A stretch of 64,000 bases of DNA, from positions 307,005,236 through 307,069,235 of the forward strand of contig OY282560.1 in the NCBI GenBank assembly GCA_958295665.1, written 5' to 3'. Positions 32,329-41,949 of the stretch are shown here, one piece after another (the first letter of the stretch is position 1; the number at the start of each line of letters is the position of its first letter). Below the pieces are notes generated by a model. The model did no database searches. It was not told the origin of the DNA and worked only from the letters and a program-made list of their open reading frames with translations. This DNA is from Tipula vernalis. Its lineage: Eukaryota > Arthropoda > Insecta > Diptera > Tipulidae. A program made the translations under genes and the position numbers.

Positions 32329-33843
32329 CACTGCGCCAATTAAAAAACGGAACAGAAATTTTCTTCGAAAAAATACCCAAATTTGAACGCTTGTATCTTG
32401 GTGAAATAACACCTTTCAAAAAAAAAATTATTTCTAGTTGAAGGAAATTTTGTTTTCTTTTCGATACTGGAAACCGTTTTATTTTATTTTGTTTTTTTAT
32501 GGCTTTTTTGAGTAAAACAAAAGGTGTCTAAAAAAAAAAAAAATTTGCTGCTGTTTGAAACTGTAAACGAACTTGCTTGATATTTCATTCAAAAATCCAA
32601 ATTGGCTATTTTATAGAGAATTTAGAAACCTTGCAAAATGAAACTAGGAAAATTTCTGTGCGGCCACTCCTTGTCGATTTATTGAAGTTTTAGAGAAATC
32701 GTATCAAAAAGCGTACACTCGTTAACAAGGACATTTTTTTATCTTGTAAACTGAACACTCTGCGATAAAATTTTGAGCCACTTTAAATTTTACGTTATTT
32801 TATGGAGAACAATAATTTAATTTATCGCATAGTTATTTGAAGAGTCAAGCGAGATGAATCGAAAAGAACAATTACTCGTTCGCGCTACAAAAATTGTGGC
32901 TTTAGTTGAAGCCGGTGAAACTTATCGGGAAATTCGGCGAGGATTTTATGCATGATAATGCCCGGCCGCACACAGCTCTAAACACACGCCAACTTCTGCA
33001 ACAGCTCCGCATTAATTTAATAAGCCATCCTCCGCGAAAGATTTAGACCCCATAGTCCACGTCTGGGATATGTTACAACGGCGTGTAAGAAAACGAACAA
33101 GGCAACCAACAAATTTGCAGGAACTTCGAGACGCTTTACAAGAAGAATGGCAACAAATCACCATGCAACAAATACGCCATGTTTTAAATAAGCCACGGCG
33201 TATTTATGAAGTAATGCGGGCTAGAGGAGGTAACACGCGTTATTTTAAAATTCCAGTTTGTTCGTAGATTTTAGTTTTGCTATGTTTGAATAAAGTTTAA
33301 AAGAATTTTGTTTGCAATATACTTTATGAAATAAATCATATTTTTCACTGTAAAAAAATATTTTCTCCTTGATTTTGGATCACCAAAATTACAGCTAATA
33401 TTAAAATGTGGCTCAAAATTTTATCGTCTTAGTTTACAAGATAAAAAAATGTCCTTGTTAACGAGTACACGCTTTTTGATACGTTTTCTCTAAAATTTCA
33501 ATAACTCGACAACGCACAGAAATTTTCCTAGGATCATTTTGCAAGGTTTCTAAATTCTCTATAAAATGGCCAATTTGGATTTTTGAATGAAATATCGAGC
33601 AAGTTCGTTTACAGTTTCAAACAGCAGCATTTTTTTTTTTTTTAGACATCTTTTGTTTTACTCAAAAAAACATAAAAAAGCAAAATAAAACAAAAAGATT
33701 CCAGTATCGAAAAGAAAACAAAATTTCCTTCAACTAGAAACAAAAATTTTTTTTTTAAAGGTGTATTCCACCAGATACAAGCGTTCAAAATCTGGGTATT
33801 TTTTCGAAGAAAATTTCTGTTCCGTTTTTTAATTGGCGCAGTG
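32329..33843 (+). mobile_element. Tc1-like DNA transposon with long inverted repeats, internally deleted
   Basis: Inverted repeats of about 450 bp (32329-32795 and 33400-33843) start CACTGCGCCAATTAAAAAAC, flanked by TA on both sides (32327-32328 and 33844-33845), the Tc1/mariner target duplication. The centre contains only the two ends of a transposase gene. Non-autonomous, but the ends are complete. Confidence 0.85.
32854..33267 (+). pseudogene. Tc1-like transposase relic
   Basis: The N-terminal part, MNRKEQLLVRATKIVALVEA, is a helix-turn-helix start. A deletion at about 32943 then joins it to FMHDNARPHTALNTRQLL, the block with the second catalytic D. The block with the third catalytic residue reads LDPIVHVWDMLQRR; family members normally have PIEH, so the catalytic Glu is Val. 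The first catalytic D is lost with the deletion. The C-terminus ends at the TAG at 33265. Confidence 0.78.
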
Positions 33844-33845
33844 TA

Positions 33846-34111
33846 TTTGCATAGCTTAAAAAATGAAATAAAAAACAAAAATTAAATTGAAAATTGAAAA
33901 ACATAAAATTTTGTTGTAGCATTGTAAACCAATGAATATTATAATAATATGTAATAATAAATTTTGTGTAGAACTGGTAATCAACATTTAGGCTTATACA
34001 GCCTAATGCATAAAGATGGCAACATTAAACAATTAACGGAATTTTTATTTGTAATTTCTAAATTTTGGCTTCTCTTAAACTGTACAAATAAAATTTTCTC
34101 AATTGTACATA
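33846..34111. other. AT-rich spacer
   Basis: Follows the Tc1-like element. If that element sits in the Gypsy LTR, this could begin with the remaining LTR end, but I found no matching copy elsewhere in the window. Confidence 0.3.
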
Positions 34112-34325
34112 TACTAAAGATACATGTTAAACCGAAAGTGGTCTGACTGAAAATGTCCGAGATAAATTCAACATGTAAAGGGCGGCTTGACTGAAAGCAA
34201 AGATTATTAACAAGAAGATCTTCTTGTTAATAATCTTTGGTTTCAGTCAAGCTGCCGTGCACATGTTGAATTTATCTCGGACGTTTTCAGTCAGACCACT
34301 TTCGGTTTAACATGTATCTTTAGTA
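34112..34325. repeat. Spacerless palindrome, about 107-bp arms
   Basis: Near-perfect reverse-complement arms meet at AAGAAGATCTTCTT (centre about 34218). The outer ends are TACTAAAGATACATG and CATGTATCTTTAGTA. The arms differ by only a few bases (for example GGGCGGCTTGAC against GTCAAGCTGCCG). No coding content; a foldback or MITE-type hairpin. Confidence 0.85.
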
Positions 34326-34370
34326 ATAGTCCTACGTTAATAGGTCGTGTCTCGGACACAAGCTTGTCGG

Positions 34371-34874
34371 TTTTTTTCCAACTTTTTTTTGTTGAGACTT
34401 GAGCTATACGCAATAGAAAAAATTAATATGCGATAAAAAGAGAAAAGTATAAAACAAAAATGTCGGTCATGCTATAATTTTTTGCCGCCATAAAATCGAC
34501 GATGTCGAATAGGGCGATAATACAACTTTATGTTTCAAAATTACAACTTTTGTGGCTAAAATAAAGCTTTTCGAAAGTAAACTTAAATTTTTAAACAAAA
34601 TTTGTAAAAAAATAAAACAAAAATGTCGGGCATGTTATAAGTTTTTGGCGGTATCAAATCGACAATGTAATTTTTGACGAATGCCGCAGCGATACCACTT
34701 TATTTATCAAAATTACGACTTTTCTTGGCTAAAATGAAAATTGTTCGAACGTAAATTTTAATTTTTAAATAAAAATTTAAAAAAATAAAAATAAAGCGCT
34801 ATAAAAATTTTACAAATCGCCATTTTTATTGTGTTTGTTGTCGTTTGTTTCCATAAAATATACTTGCGTCGAGA
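34371..34874. repeat. Foldback inverted repeat, left arm
   Basis: Reverse complement of 41410-41527 plus 35040-35425. Contains two related direct sub-units, each starting with AAAACAAAAATGTCGG and carrying CAAAATTAC.ACTTTT..TGGCTAAAAT. It preserves the empty site for the LINE inserted in the other arm. Confidence 0.8.
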
Positions 34875-35039
34875 ATATTTTATAGTGAAAAAAATTTTTT
34901 GTGGAAACAAAAGCGTGATTTACACGTTCCAACAATGTTTCCCAACAAAAAATGAAGAGATTAGTATATCACGAATTCCATTTGAAAGACAAGAACAAAT
35001 ATATAAACAAACAAATTTTTGTTGGACTTTTTTATCTTT
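34875..35039. other. Foldback loop region
   Basis: Between the arms. Contains GCGTGATTTACACGTTCCAA and an open frame without known motifs. An inverted near-copy lies at 41530-41710 outside the right arm. Confidence 0.5.
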
Positions 35040-35425
35040 TTTCTCGACCCGAGTATATTTTATGGAAACAAACGACAACAAACACATTAAAAATGGCGAT
35101 TTGTAAAATTTTTATAGCGCTTTATTTTTATTTTTTAAAATTTTTATTTAAAAATTAAAATTTACGTTCGAACAATTTTCATTTTAGCCAAGAAAAGTCG
35201 TAATTTTGATAAATAAAGTGGTATCGCTGCGGCATTCGTCAAAAATTACATTGTCGATTTGATACCGCCAGAAAATTATAGCATGCCCGACATTTTTGTT
35301 TTATTTTTTTATAAATTTTTGTTTAAAAATGGAAGTTTACTTTCGAAAAGCTTTATTTTAGCCAGAAAAGTTGTAATTTTGAAACATAAAGTTGTATTAT
35401 CGCCCTATTCGACATCGTAGATTTT
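35040..35425. repeat. Foldback inverted repeat, right arm, inner part
   Basis: Mirrors the left arm from AAATGGCGATTT outward to CGACATCGTAGATTTT, where the LINE begins. The arm resumes at 41410. Confidence 0.8.
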
Positions 35426-35541
35426 TTTTTTTTTTTTTTTTTTATTTTTTTATTTTTATTTTAGTTTATTTGTTTGGCTTAGACTTTTTAGTCCACATCA
35501 CCAACTGTCGGTGGAGCCGTCTCCATATCATGTAATTTTAT
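35426..35541 (-). other. LINE 3' UTR and A-tail
   Basis: About 115 bp after the ORF2 stop, ending in an A-rich tail (T-rich on +). Contains CACCAACTGTCGGTGGAGCC (+ strand 35500-35519), which can form a short stem (CCACCGACAGTTGG) possibly recognised by the element's RT. Confidence 0.6.
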
Positions 35542-38500
35542 CTATATACTGCGTCCTGTGTCTCTAATGAAATGCCATATTGTAGTGTATTCATTCATGT
35601 TTTCTTGTTTTAGTATGTCTTGCAATTTTTTGTTTTTTAATATAGGGTATTTCTCTCTTATCGTATTGTGCTTGGTACACTCTTCTATAATATGTCTGGC
35701 GTCTTCCGTGACGTTACAAGTTTCGCACAGCATGTTGTCTTCTTTTTTTATTAGGTTCATATATTTCTTGTCAAATGTATGGTTCGTCCGTAGCCTGGTT
35801 AGAGCTTTTATTCCTGCCGCTTCCAGTTTTACTTTGTGGAACCAGGGTTTATCATTGATTCTGCTGTTGATGTTTTCCCTGTGTTGTCTGCCTTTTGTTT
35901 CAGTTTTTTGCAGGAACTCTGTTCTCCATTCCTCATATAGTCTACTTTTTAGTTCTCTTGTTATAATTTTGTATGGTATTTTTACTTCTAATTGATTTCC
36001 TACAATGGCTCCTGCCTTCGCCTCTATGTCTGCTATGTCGTTACCTTCTATGTCTATGTGGCTGGGTATCCAAATTATGTTTATGCTAAGCTTATTTGTA
36101 TTTATTAATTTAATGATTTGAGCTTCGTAATAGTTCTCATGTTTAGGGTGTTTTTTTAGATTATTACATGTTATTAGTGAGTCTGTTATTATGGTAGCTT
36201 TCTTTATATTTTTTAAATTTAAGATTCTTACTGCTTCGTGGATTGCAATTGCCTCTATCGTGTGTATTGGTAATTTCTCTTTTATTTTGTACTTTATCGC
36301 CTGCTTCTCCTTCCCGAAGTAAATCCCTATTCCCCCACTGCCATCGTTAGCTATCGCTGCATCTGTATATACCTCAATGCCGGTTGTCTTCTCACTGATG
36401 TATCTCCAAACTGTATCTCTCCATCTACTCTTATTATCGTCGTCTTTCTCCTTTGTTATGCCGTGAAGATCCGTGTCAATTTCCCATCTTATCGAGGCTT
36501 CCTTATTCATATTTTGTAAGTCTTTGATATTTGGTATCTTGTCCAACGTGTCTTTGTATTTCACATACACTTTTTGCAGACTCTGGTTCCCGTTCCCTTC
36601 AACGATGTCTTGTCCAATCTTTGAATTCCTACTTATTTGCTTGGCTATGTATCGTATTTGGTTTAGCTCAATCTTTTTGTCCATAGGCAACTCCCCTGCT
36701 TCGGCTATTATGGCTGTTTTCGGTGTGCTTGTAGTCAGTCCCAGGCATAGTCTTATGGCGTTGTTAGTTGTTACTTGCATATTTTTCATGTGTTTCTTTT
36801 TGTAATTTACACACATACTGTATCTTATCTTTGCCTCGATCAGACCTTTATGAATTCTCATCAGTGTTGAGGGATGTGCCCCCCCTTTTTTCCTTGCCAG
36901 TATTTTCATAACGTTGATGTCCTCCGAGCATAGTTTTTTTATATTATCCCATTGTTTATTAAAGTTCATCTTCTTGTCGATGTGGAAACCTAGAATTTTT
37001 ATGCTATTTGCTTCTTGTATGCAGATGTCGTTGATTTTGACTGTAATGTTTGTATTAATATGTCTGTTAGTTACTTGCATAAATGTGGTTTTATTTTCGT
37101 TTATGTTTAATTTTAATTCTTTTAATTTGTTGTTGAACATGTTCAGGACGTTATTGGTTTTTATTACTAGGTTTCTTATATTACTGTCGGCTGTTATTAT
37201 TACAAAATCATCTGCATATTGGAGTATCCATACATTTTCGCTCTCTCTTTCTATCGAGTGTATATCTGCGGTGTATAGATTGAACAGGTCTGGACTTATG
37301 GGATCTCCTTGCGGAATTCCATTGCTCGTAATTATCTTGGTTTCGTTGTTCTCGTAGCGAAATATTATTTCTCTGTTTATCAGAGCTTTGTATATCCATC
37401 TGACGTATTGCGTTTTGAATCCCTGTTGCTGTAATGTGGCGATTAGGGTGTTCGTGTCCACCTTGTCAAACGCTCTAGAAATATCCGTTGAGATCATAAT
37501 TGATTCCAGTTTTTCCTCTTTATTTCTTTCCAGGATTTTTATTAACCTGTTAAAATAATCTGTTGTAGAAATTCCACTTCTGAAGCCGAAGGAGTTATCC
37601 GGTAGAATCCTATGTTTTTCTATGTGTTTATTTAGTCTACTTTTAACTAATTTGTTTATGATTTTAGCAGTCGTTGGATACAGGTGGATTCCCCTGTAAT
37701 TTTCGTAATTTTCCCGGTCCTTTTTGGGTTTCGGTATGGGTATAATTTTTATTCTTTTCCACTCTTTTGGGTATTCTTGTGTTTCCCATAATTTGTTGAG
37801 TTTTTTGGTTAAAGATTCTATGTGATTTTCCGGAAGATTTTTTAAAATTTTGTAAGAAATTTTGTTGATCCCTGGCGCGGAATTTTTATTGTTTTTTATA
37901 ATCTCCTTTACTTCTTCCGTATTAAATTCTTGTTGCGAAATTCTAGTTTTAAGAAGCTTTATTTCTTTATCCTCTGTAATTATTGACTCTTCGATGTTAT
38001 GTTTGATGAATTTCTCCATCATTATTCTGTCTTTGAAGATGTGCGCTATGTTTTTGGCCTTTTTATTGAACGTATTAATCTTGTCCCATAGTTCCTTGTT
38101 AGTTGCGTTTGGATTGATGTCTTCCAAGAATTTATTCCAGGTTTTTTTCTTCTCCATCCTGATTTCTTTTTTTAGTTTTGCTGTAGCCCTTTTTAACTCC
38201 AGTTCTGCATATTTATTATTGTTGCTTCTGTTGACTATTCTTAGTTTGGCCTTCTTTATTTTCCATAGCAGTTCAACTTTTCCATTCCACCAGATCTTGG
38301 GAACGTATTTATTGCGTATATTAATTGTGATTGTATTATTCTCTATTATTTCTTGTAGTTCTTTTTCATATTCTGTTATATTAAAAAAATGATTAGGATT
38401 AAGTTCACTTATTTCTTTGATTATCACCTTCGTATTAGCTTTTTTGATTATGTTGGTATTGATTATAATGTTTTTAAGATCTATTATTGAGGGGAAATGA

Positions 38501-39171
38501 TCTGTGCTCCCGATTTTGGTTAACTCCACCCTCCAAGATATATCAGGTGTGGCGTCCGGTGAGGCTAATGTTATATCTATCGCTGATGTATTGTGTAGGT
38601 TTCCCATCCGAGTATGGCTTCCATTATTCAGTACCATGAGGTTAGATTTGCCAATGATGTTTGCAAGAATTTTACCTCTGTTATCGGTTTTGCTGTTATC
38701 TTCCCACAGCGTATGATGCGCATTGATGTCTCCCATTATTATCGTGTTGGGAATTCCATTCTGAGCGTCCATGAGTTTTTGGAATTTTTCGCCTATTATT
38801 TGGTTGCTTATATTTGGTGGTATGTAAATGTTGATTATGTTGTACCTTTTTTTATTATCGTCTTCCAGTCTCACGGCAATGGCTTCTATCGGTGAGTAGT
38901 CTTCCATTACGGTGCGCTTTGTATTAACCTGCTTATGGGCCAATATCCCCACGCCTCCGTAGTTATCTTCTCTGCTTTGTAGATGTGTATTATAATTGTT
39001 TATGTTGATTTTGTCGCTCTTCTTAGTCCATGTTTCGCCCAGTAATGCTATCTTGATGTTATTTCTATTAATGTAGTTCTCTAGTTCATCTTTGTTTTGT
39101 TTTAAGCTCCTGATGTTGATCTGTAGGATGGTTATTTTGTCTATGTTAGGGTTTTTTGAGTTATTTGGCAT
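35542..39171 (-). CDS. LINE ORF2: endonuclease, reverse transcriptase, RNase H (1209 codons)
   Basis: Domain order: apurinic-type endonuclease at about residues 10-235 (ILQINIRSLKQNKDELENYI, LLGETW, IMGDINAHH, GSTDHFPSI); reverse transcriptase about 410-700 (ISTDISRAFDKVDTNTL with motif A, NGIPQGDPISPDLFNLY, ILQYADDFVII with the YADD catalytic pair); RNase H about 930-1060 (VYTDAAIANDGSGGIGIYFG, TIEAIAIHEA, ITDSLITCNNL, WIPSHIDIEGNDIAD); and a C-terminal CCHC-like finger CETCNVTEDARHIIEEC. An RNase H plus this endonuclease places it in the I or a related Jockey-supergroup clade. It nicks target DNA and copies its own RNA at the nick. The start ATG lies inside the end of ORF1, so reinitiation is likely. 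No stops or frameshifts, so it may be competent for retrotransposition. Confidence 0.93.
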   Translation of the reverse strand: MPNNSKNPNIDKITILQINIRSLKQNKDELENYINRNNIKIALLGETWTKKSDKININNYNTHLQSREDNYGGVGILAHKQVNTKRTVMEDYSPIEAIAVRLEDDNKKRYNIINIYIPPNISNQIIGEKFQKLMDAQNGIPNTIIMGDINAHHTLWEDNSKTDNRGKILANIIGKSNLMVLNNGSHTRMGNLHNTSAIDITLASPDATPDISWRVELTKIGSTDHFPSIIDLKNIIINTNIIKKANTKVIIKEISELNPNHFFNITEYEKELQEIIENNTITINIRNKYVPKIWWNGKVELLWKIKKAKLRIVNRSNNNKYAELELKRATAKLKKEIRMEKKKTWNKFLEDINPNATNKELWDKINTFNKKAKNIAHIFKDRIMMEKFIKHNIEESIITEDKEIKLLKTRISQQEFNTEEVKEIIKNNKNSAPGINKISYKILKNLPENHIESLTKKLNKLWETQEYPKEWKRIKIIPIPKPKKDRENYENYRGIHLYPTTAKIINKLVKSRLNKHIEKHRILPDNSFGFRSGISTTDYFNRLIKILERNKEEKLESIMISTDISRAFDKVDTNTLIATLQQQGFKTQYVRWIYKALINREIIFRYENNETKIITSNGIPQGDPISPDLFNLYTADIHSIERESENVWILQYADDFVIITADSNIRNLVIKTNNVLNMFNNKLKELKLNINENKTTFMQVTNRHINTNITVKINDICIQEANSIKILGFHIDKKMNFNKQWDNIKKLCSEDINVMKILARKKGGAHPSTLMRIHKGLIEAKIRYSMCVNYKKKHMKNMQVTTNNAIRLCLGLTTSTPKTAIIAEAGELPMDKKIELNQIRYIAKQISRNSKIGQDIVEGNGNQSLQKVYVKYKDTLDKIPNIKDLQNMNKEASIRWEIDTDLHGITKEKDDDNKSRWRDTVWRYISEKTTGIEVYTDAAIANDGSGGIGIYFGKEKQAIKYKIKEKLPIHTIEAIAIHEAVRILNLKNIKKATIITDSLITCNNLKKHPKHENYYEAQIIKLINTNKLSINIIWIPSHIDIEGNDIADIEAKAGAIVGNQLEVKIPYKIITRELKSRLYEEWRTEFLQKTETKGRQHRENINSRINDKPWFHKVKLEAAGIKALTRLRTNHTFDKKYMNLIKKEDNMLCETCNVTEDARHIIEECTKHNTIREKYPILKNKKLQDILKQENMNEYTTIWHFIRDTGRSI

Positions 39172-40546
39172 TTCCTTGTTGTTTTTTGAAACTGACGTTA
39201 ATCAGTTGATCCATTTCTGCTAGTTGTTGTAATATCTCTGTTAACGTGACATCAGATCTTGGGTCGTTGTGATCCGTACTCAGGTATCCTTGCGCTATTG
39301 TTTGTATTCTTCTGTTTGCTAACATTATTTCCAGAATCTTGGTCTTGAATTGTTTCATTTCTTCGTCCTGCCTCTGCCGTTCCTCTTGATTTTTTTCTGC
39401 CAATATCTTTATTTCTTTTCTTAGATTATTTATCTCGTTTGTTCGTTCCTCATCCTCAATGTTGTGGGTATATTTGTTTTTTACTCCTCTCGTCAATTCC
39501 GGGAAGTTTTCGTTGTGTATGTTGAAGGCTCTTCTGTATGGTTTTACTATCTCGATGGCTTCTCTATATTGCATTTTTTTCGTTATCATCAGGTATTTGA
39601 TCTGCTTTTGATTTCTGAATTCTATGCATAAGTTGCTACAGCTAATATGATTTTCACCACAATAGTAGCATTTGGTTGGGTTTTTGCAGTTTTCTTTATT
39701 ATGGTCCTTTTCACCGCAGTTGTAGCACTTCTCTTTCCCATTACAGTATTTTTGTGTATGCCCGTAAATTAAGCATTTTTTACAGCATATAGGTTTTGGT
39801 ATGAAATATGTCACCCTCCTGTTTACGTTATAAATACTGATTTTATTCGGTAGTATAGTTGTTCTAAATGTAACCTTTAATGCATTCACTGGTTCGGGTT
39901 TTTGCTCCTGTTGGTTCCATCTTTGTATCCTTTCGATCTTTACAATCCTGGCGTTACTTTCTATATTCTCTCTGAGTTTTTCCATATCTATATTAACCGG
40001 AATTTTGCTTATGTACCCTATAGTTTCAAGCATGAACGTTGGAATGAAAACTTTATAGTTGAAATCTCTTTGTAATTCTATGTTCTTCAATATTTTGTTT
40101 GCAGTATCCATTTCCCGTGTTTGTATCTTAACTCTGTTTTTCCCATATTGCTTTGCCAATATTATTTTCCCCAGGTTCAGTGAGTTTATTGCTTCCGCTA
40201 CCTCGATATCTTCTATCTCCTTTTTTTCCATCACGACATAAAATGGCCCCGGATCTCCTGGCATATATTTATTGATTTTTTCTTGTTCTTTTCTCGGCAT
40301 ATCGTTATCAATTCTCAGCTTTTTGGCAGCATTTTCGTTTCCCTCGAATCCATAAAATGGGTTATCTTCTTTGGTGACTATTGTCTCGGTATTCGTGTTT
40401 TCCATCTCGTTTATATTATTTGAAGTTTTGTTATTCTCTTCTTTGATTATATTTTTATTATTTTTATGTATTATTTTAGTCTTTTTTATGATATTTACGT
40501 GTGTATTTTTACGATTTTTAGCTTTATTAATTTTATTATTTCTCAT
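39161..40546 (-). CDS. LINE ORF1: gag-like RNA-binding protein with three zinc knuckles (461 codons)
   Basis: Basic, Asn/Lys-rich N-terminus; a central RRM-like region (FYVVMEKKEIEDIEVAEAIN, then KVFIPTFMLETIGYISKIPV); and a run of zinc knuckles CCKKCLIYGHTQKYC, CYNCGEKDHNKENC and CYYCGENHISCSNLC at about residues 254-310. A coiled-coil-like Glu/Arg-rich stretch follows (LRKEIKILAEKNQEERQRQD). This is the standard ORF1 of I/Jockey-type LINEs, which coats the RNA. The stop TAA overlaps the ORF2 start (AATGCCAAATAA). It is complete and uninterrupted. Confidence 0.9.
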   Translation of the reverse strand: MRNNKINKAKNRKNTHVNIIKKTKIIHKNNKNIIKEENNKTSNNINEMENTNTETIVTKEDNPFYGFEGNENAAKKLRIDNDMPRKEQEKINKYMPGDPGPFYVVMEKKEIEDIEVAEAINSLNLGKIILAKQYGKNRVKIQTREMDTANKILKNIELQRDFNYKVFIPTFMLETIGYISKIPVNIDMEKLRENIESNARIVKIERIQRWNQQEQKPEPVNALKVTFRTTILPNKISIYNVNRRVTYFIPKPICCKKCLIYGHTQKYCNGKEKCYNCGEKDHNKENCKNPTKCYYCGENHISCSNLCIEFRNQKQIKYLMITKKMQYREAIEIVKPYRRAFNIHNENFPELTRGVKNKYTHNIEDEERTNEINNLRKEIKILAEKNQEERQRQDEEMKQFKTKILEIMLANRRIQTIAQGYLSTDHNDPRSDVTLTEILQQLAEMDQLINVSFKKQQGNAK

Positions 40547-41397
40547 GATTATAGCACTGAAATCCCTGTTGGATCACTTTGGATGATGTGTTTGTTTCAT
40601 CCTGTGCATTTGATTATGAGGCCACGTTTTAGTTATACGATGGAATTGAGAATTAATTCCAAGTTTACTTTCACTGTTACTATTATAGCACTGATTACAC
40701 TTGTATTATCACTTTAGAAATCATGTATCGCGTCTTTTACTTCGTATGCACTCTGTGATTAAATTTATAACGATTCCTCAATATTAAGTGATCGCCCTTC
40801 TTGAATGTGTCTTTCAATGGCGTCGCTTGGTTATGAATATTGAGTTTCTTGTTAATTATCACCCGATGGGATTATAATTTATTCTTGGTGTGAATATTTG
40901 CTTGGTTCCGTTAATTTTCACTTTGATGGAACTGTATTCATATAACGCGAATGCGCTAACCTTTATTTTTTTGTTTCGATTTATGATTAAATTTACGTTT
41001 GGTTAATTTTATTTCTCGATAAACCCTATTTTACACGTGTTTAGTATACTTATCTGTATAATTTGTTTGTTGCTCCGCTTTTATTTTTATTTCGTATAAA
41101 ACACCCTCGTGTTTTCCTTCCTTTCGAAGCGCCAAAATATACGCTAACATGTGCTCTCGATTTTCAATCTGGTATATTTATCACCATCCGTAATTAAATG
41201 CTTTATATTTTTATCGTTCCCGATGCTAATGGGTTATTACTTATTTGATTTTCTATCCTTTTGTATGCAGCTTTATTTTAAAATTATTATTAATTACACT
41301 TTTAAAATTCACATTAACACATTAAAAAAACATAACCTTGTCCTATGAAGTTACAAATGGTTCTCGTGTTTTACGTACTTAGTACTGCACATTTATG
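40547..41397 (-). promoter_or_regulatory. LINE 5' UTR (internal promoter region)
   Basis: About 850 bp between the 5' end of the element and the ORF1 ATG. Starts CATAAATGTGCAGTAC on the minus strand. LINEs of this type carry an internal Pol II promoter here. I do not see an unambiguous initiator or downstream element, so the assignment rests on position. Confidence 0.5.
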
Positions 41398-41409
41398 ATC
41401 GTAGATTTT

Positions 41410-41527
41410 ATACCGTCACAAAGTTATAGCATGACCGACATTTTCGTTTTATACTTTTCTTCTTTTATCGCATGTAAATATTTTCTATTGCGTGTAGCTC
41501 TAAGTCTCAACAAAGAAGTTGGAAAAA
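41410..41527. repeat. Foldback inverted repeat, right arm, outer part
   Basis: Continues the arm from 35425 across the LINE: ATACCGTCAC to CTCAACAAAGAAGTTGG, mirroring 34371-34480. Confidence 0.78.
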
Positions 41528-41529
41528 CA

Positions 41530-41710
41530 TTGTTGGAACTTGTAAATCACGCATAAATCACGCAAAAGTTAAAAAAAAGGAAAAAAAACTCCAACAAAAT
41601 TTTGTTTGTTTATAAGTTTGTTCCTGTCTTTCAAATGAAATTCGCGATATACTAATCTCTTCATTTTTTGTTGGGAATCATTGTTGGAACGTGTAAATCA
41701 CGCTTAAGTA
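41530..41710. repeat. Inverted near-copy of the foldback loop
   Basis: The reverse complement contains GCGTGATTTACACGTTCCAA and AATGAAGAGATTAGTATATC, matching 34905-35035. It suggests a more complex, partly duplicated foldback structure. Confidence 0.65.
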
Positions 41711-41833
41711 TACATTTCACACCTCGTGTGAATGCGGCTTAAAAACAAAAATTTCGCCCACCGAAACAAATCATATAATAAAATATTTAAGAGAAACAAA
41801 AACAAACAAAACAAATTTTTGTTTTTTACACAA

Positions 41834-41948
41834 AGGTAACCCCCGAACATCACGGTACTTGAAGAACACGAGTCTCGAAGAACACGGATACCTTCCCCCG
41901 AATTACACGCTTTCAAACTACACGGAACGAATTAGACGGGGGTTACCT
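41834..41948. mobile_element. Short MITE-like element, 115 bp
   Basis: Perfect 12-bp terminal inverted repeats AGGTAACCCCCG / CGGGGGTTACCT. The right side is followed by GTATA, so the terminus could be extended to CAGGTAACCCCCG with a TA target. The interior has two GAAGAACACG copies and is more GC-rich than its surroundings. No coding capacity. Confidence 0.6.
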
Positions 41949-41949
41949 G

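Larger units (their letters stand above)
35426..41397 (-). mobile_element. Full-length I/Jockey-group LINE, both ORFs intact
   Basis: Minus-strand non-LTR retrotransposon of about 5.97 kb with a poly(A)-type 3' end (T run from 35423) and a 12-bp target duplication ATCGTAGATTTT at 35414-35425 and 41398-41409. The opposite palindrome arm reads ATCGTCGATTTT, the empty site with one difference. ORF1 (CCHC gag) and ORF2 (endonuclease, RT, RNase H) are uninterrupted and overlap slightly. It is the youngest-looking large element in the window. Confidence 0.92.

Noticed and set aside
35558..38895. Several 90-176-codon hydrophobic ORFs on the + strand
   Set aside because: They are antisense to the intact LINE ORF2; its AT-rich codons produce Leu/Phe/Ile-rich shadows.
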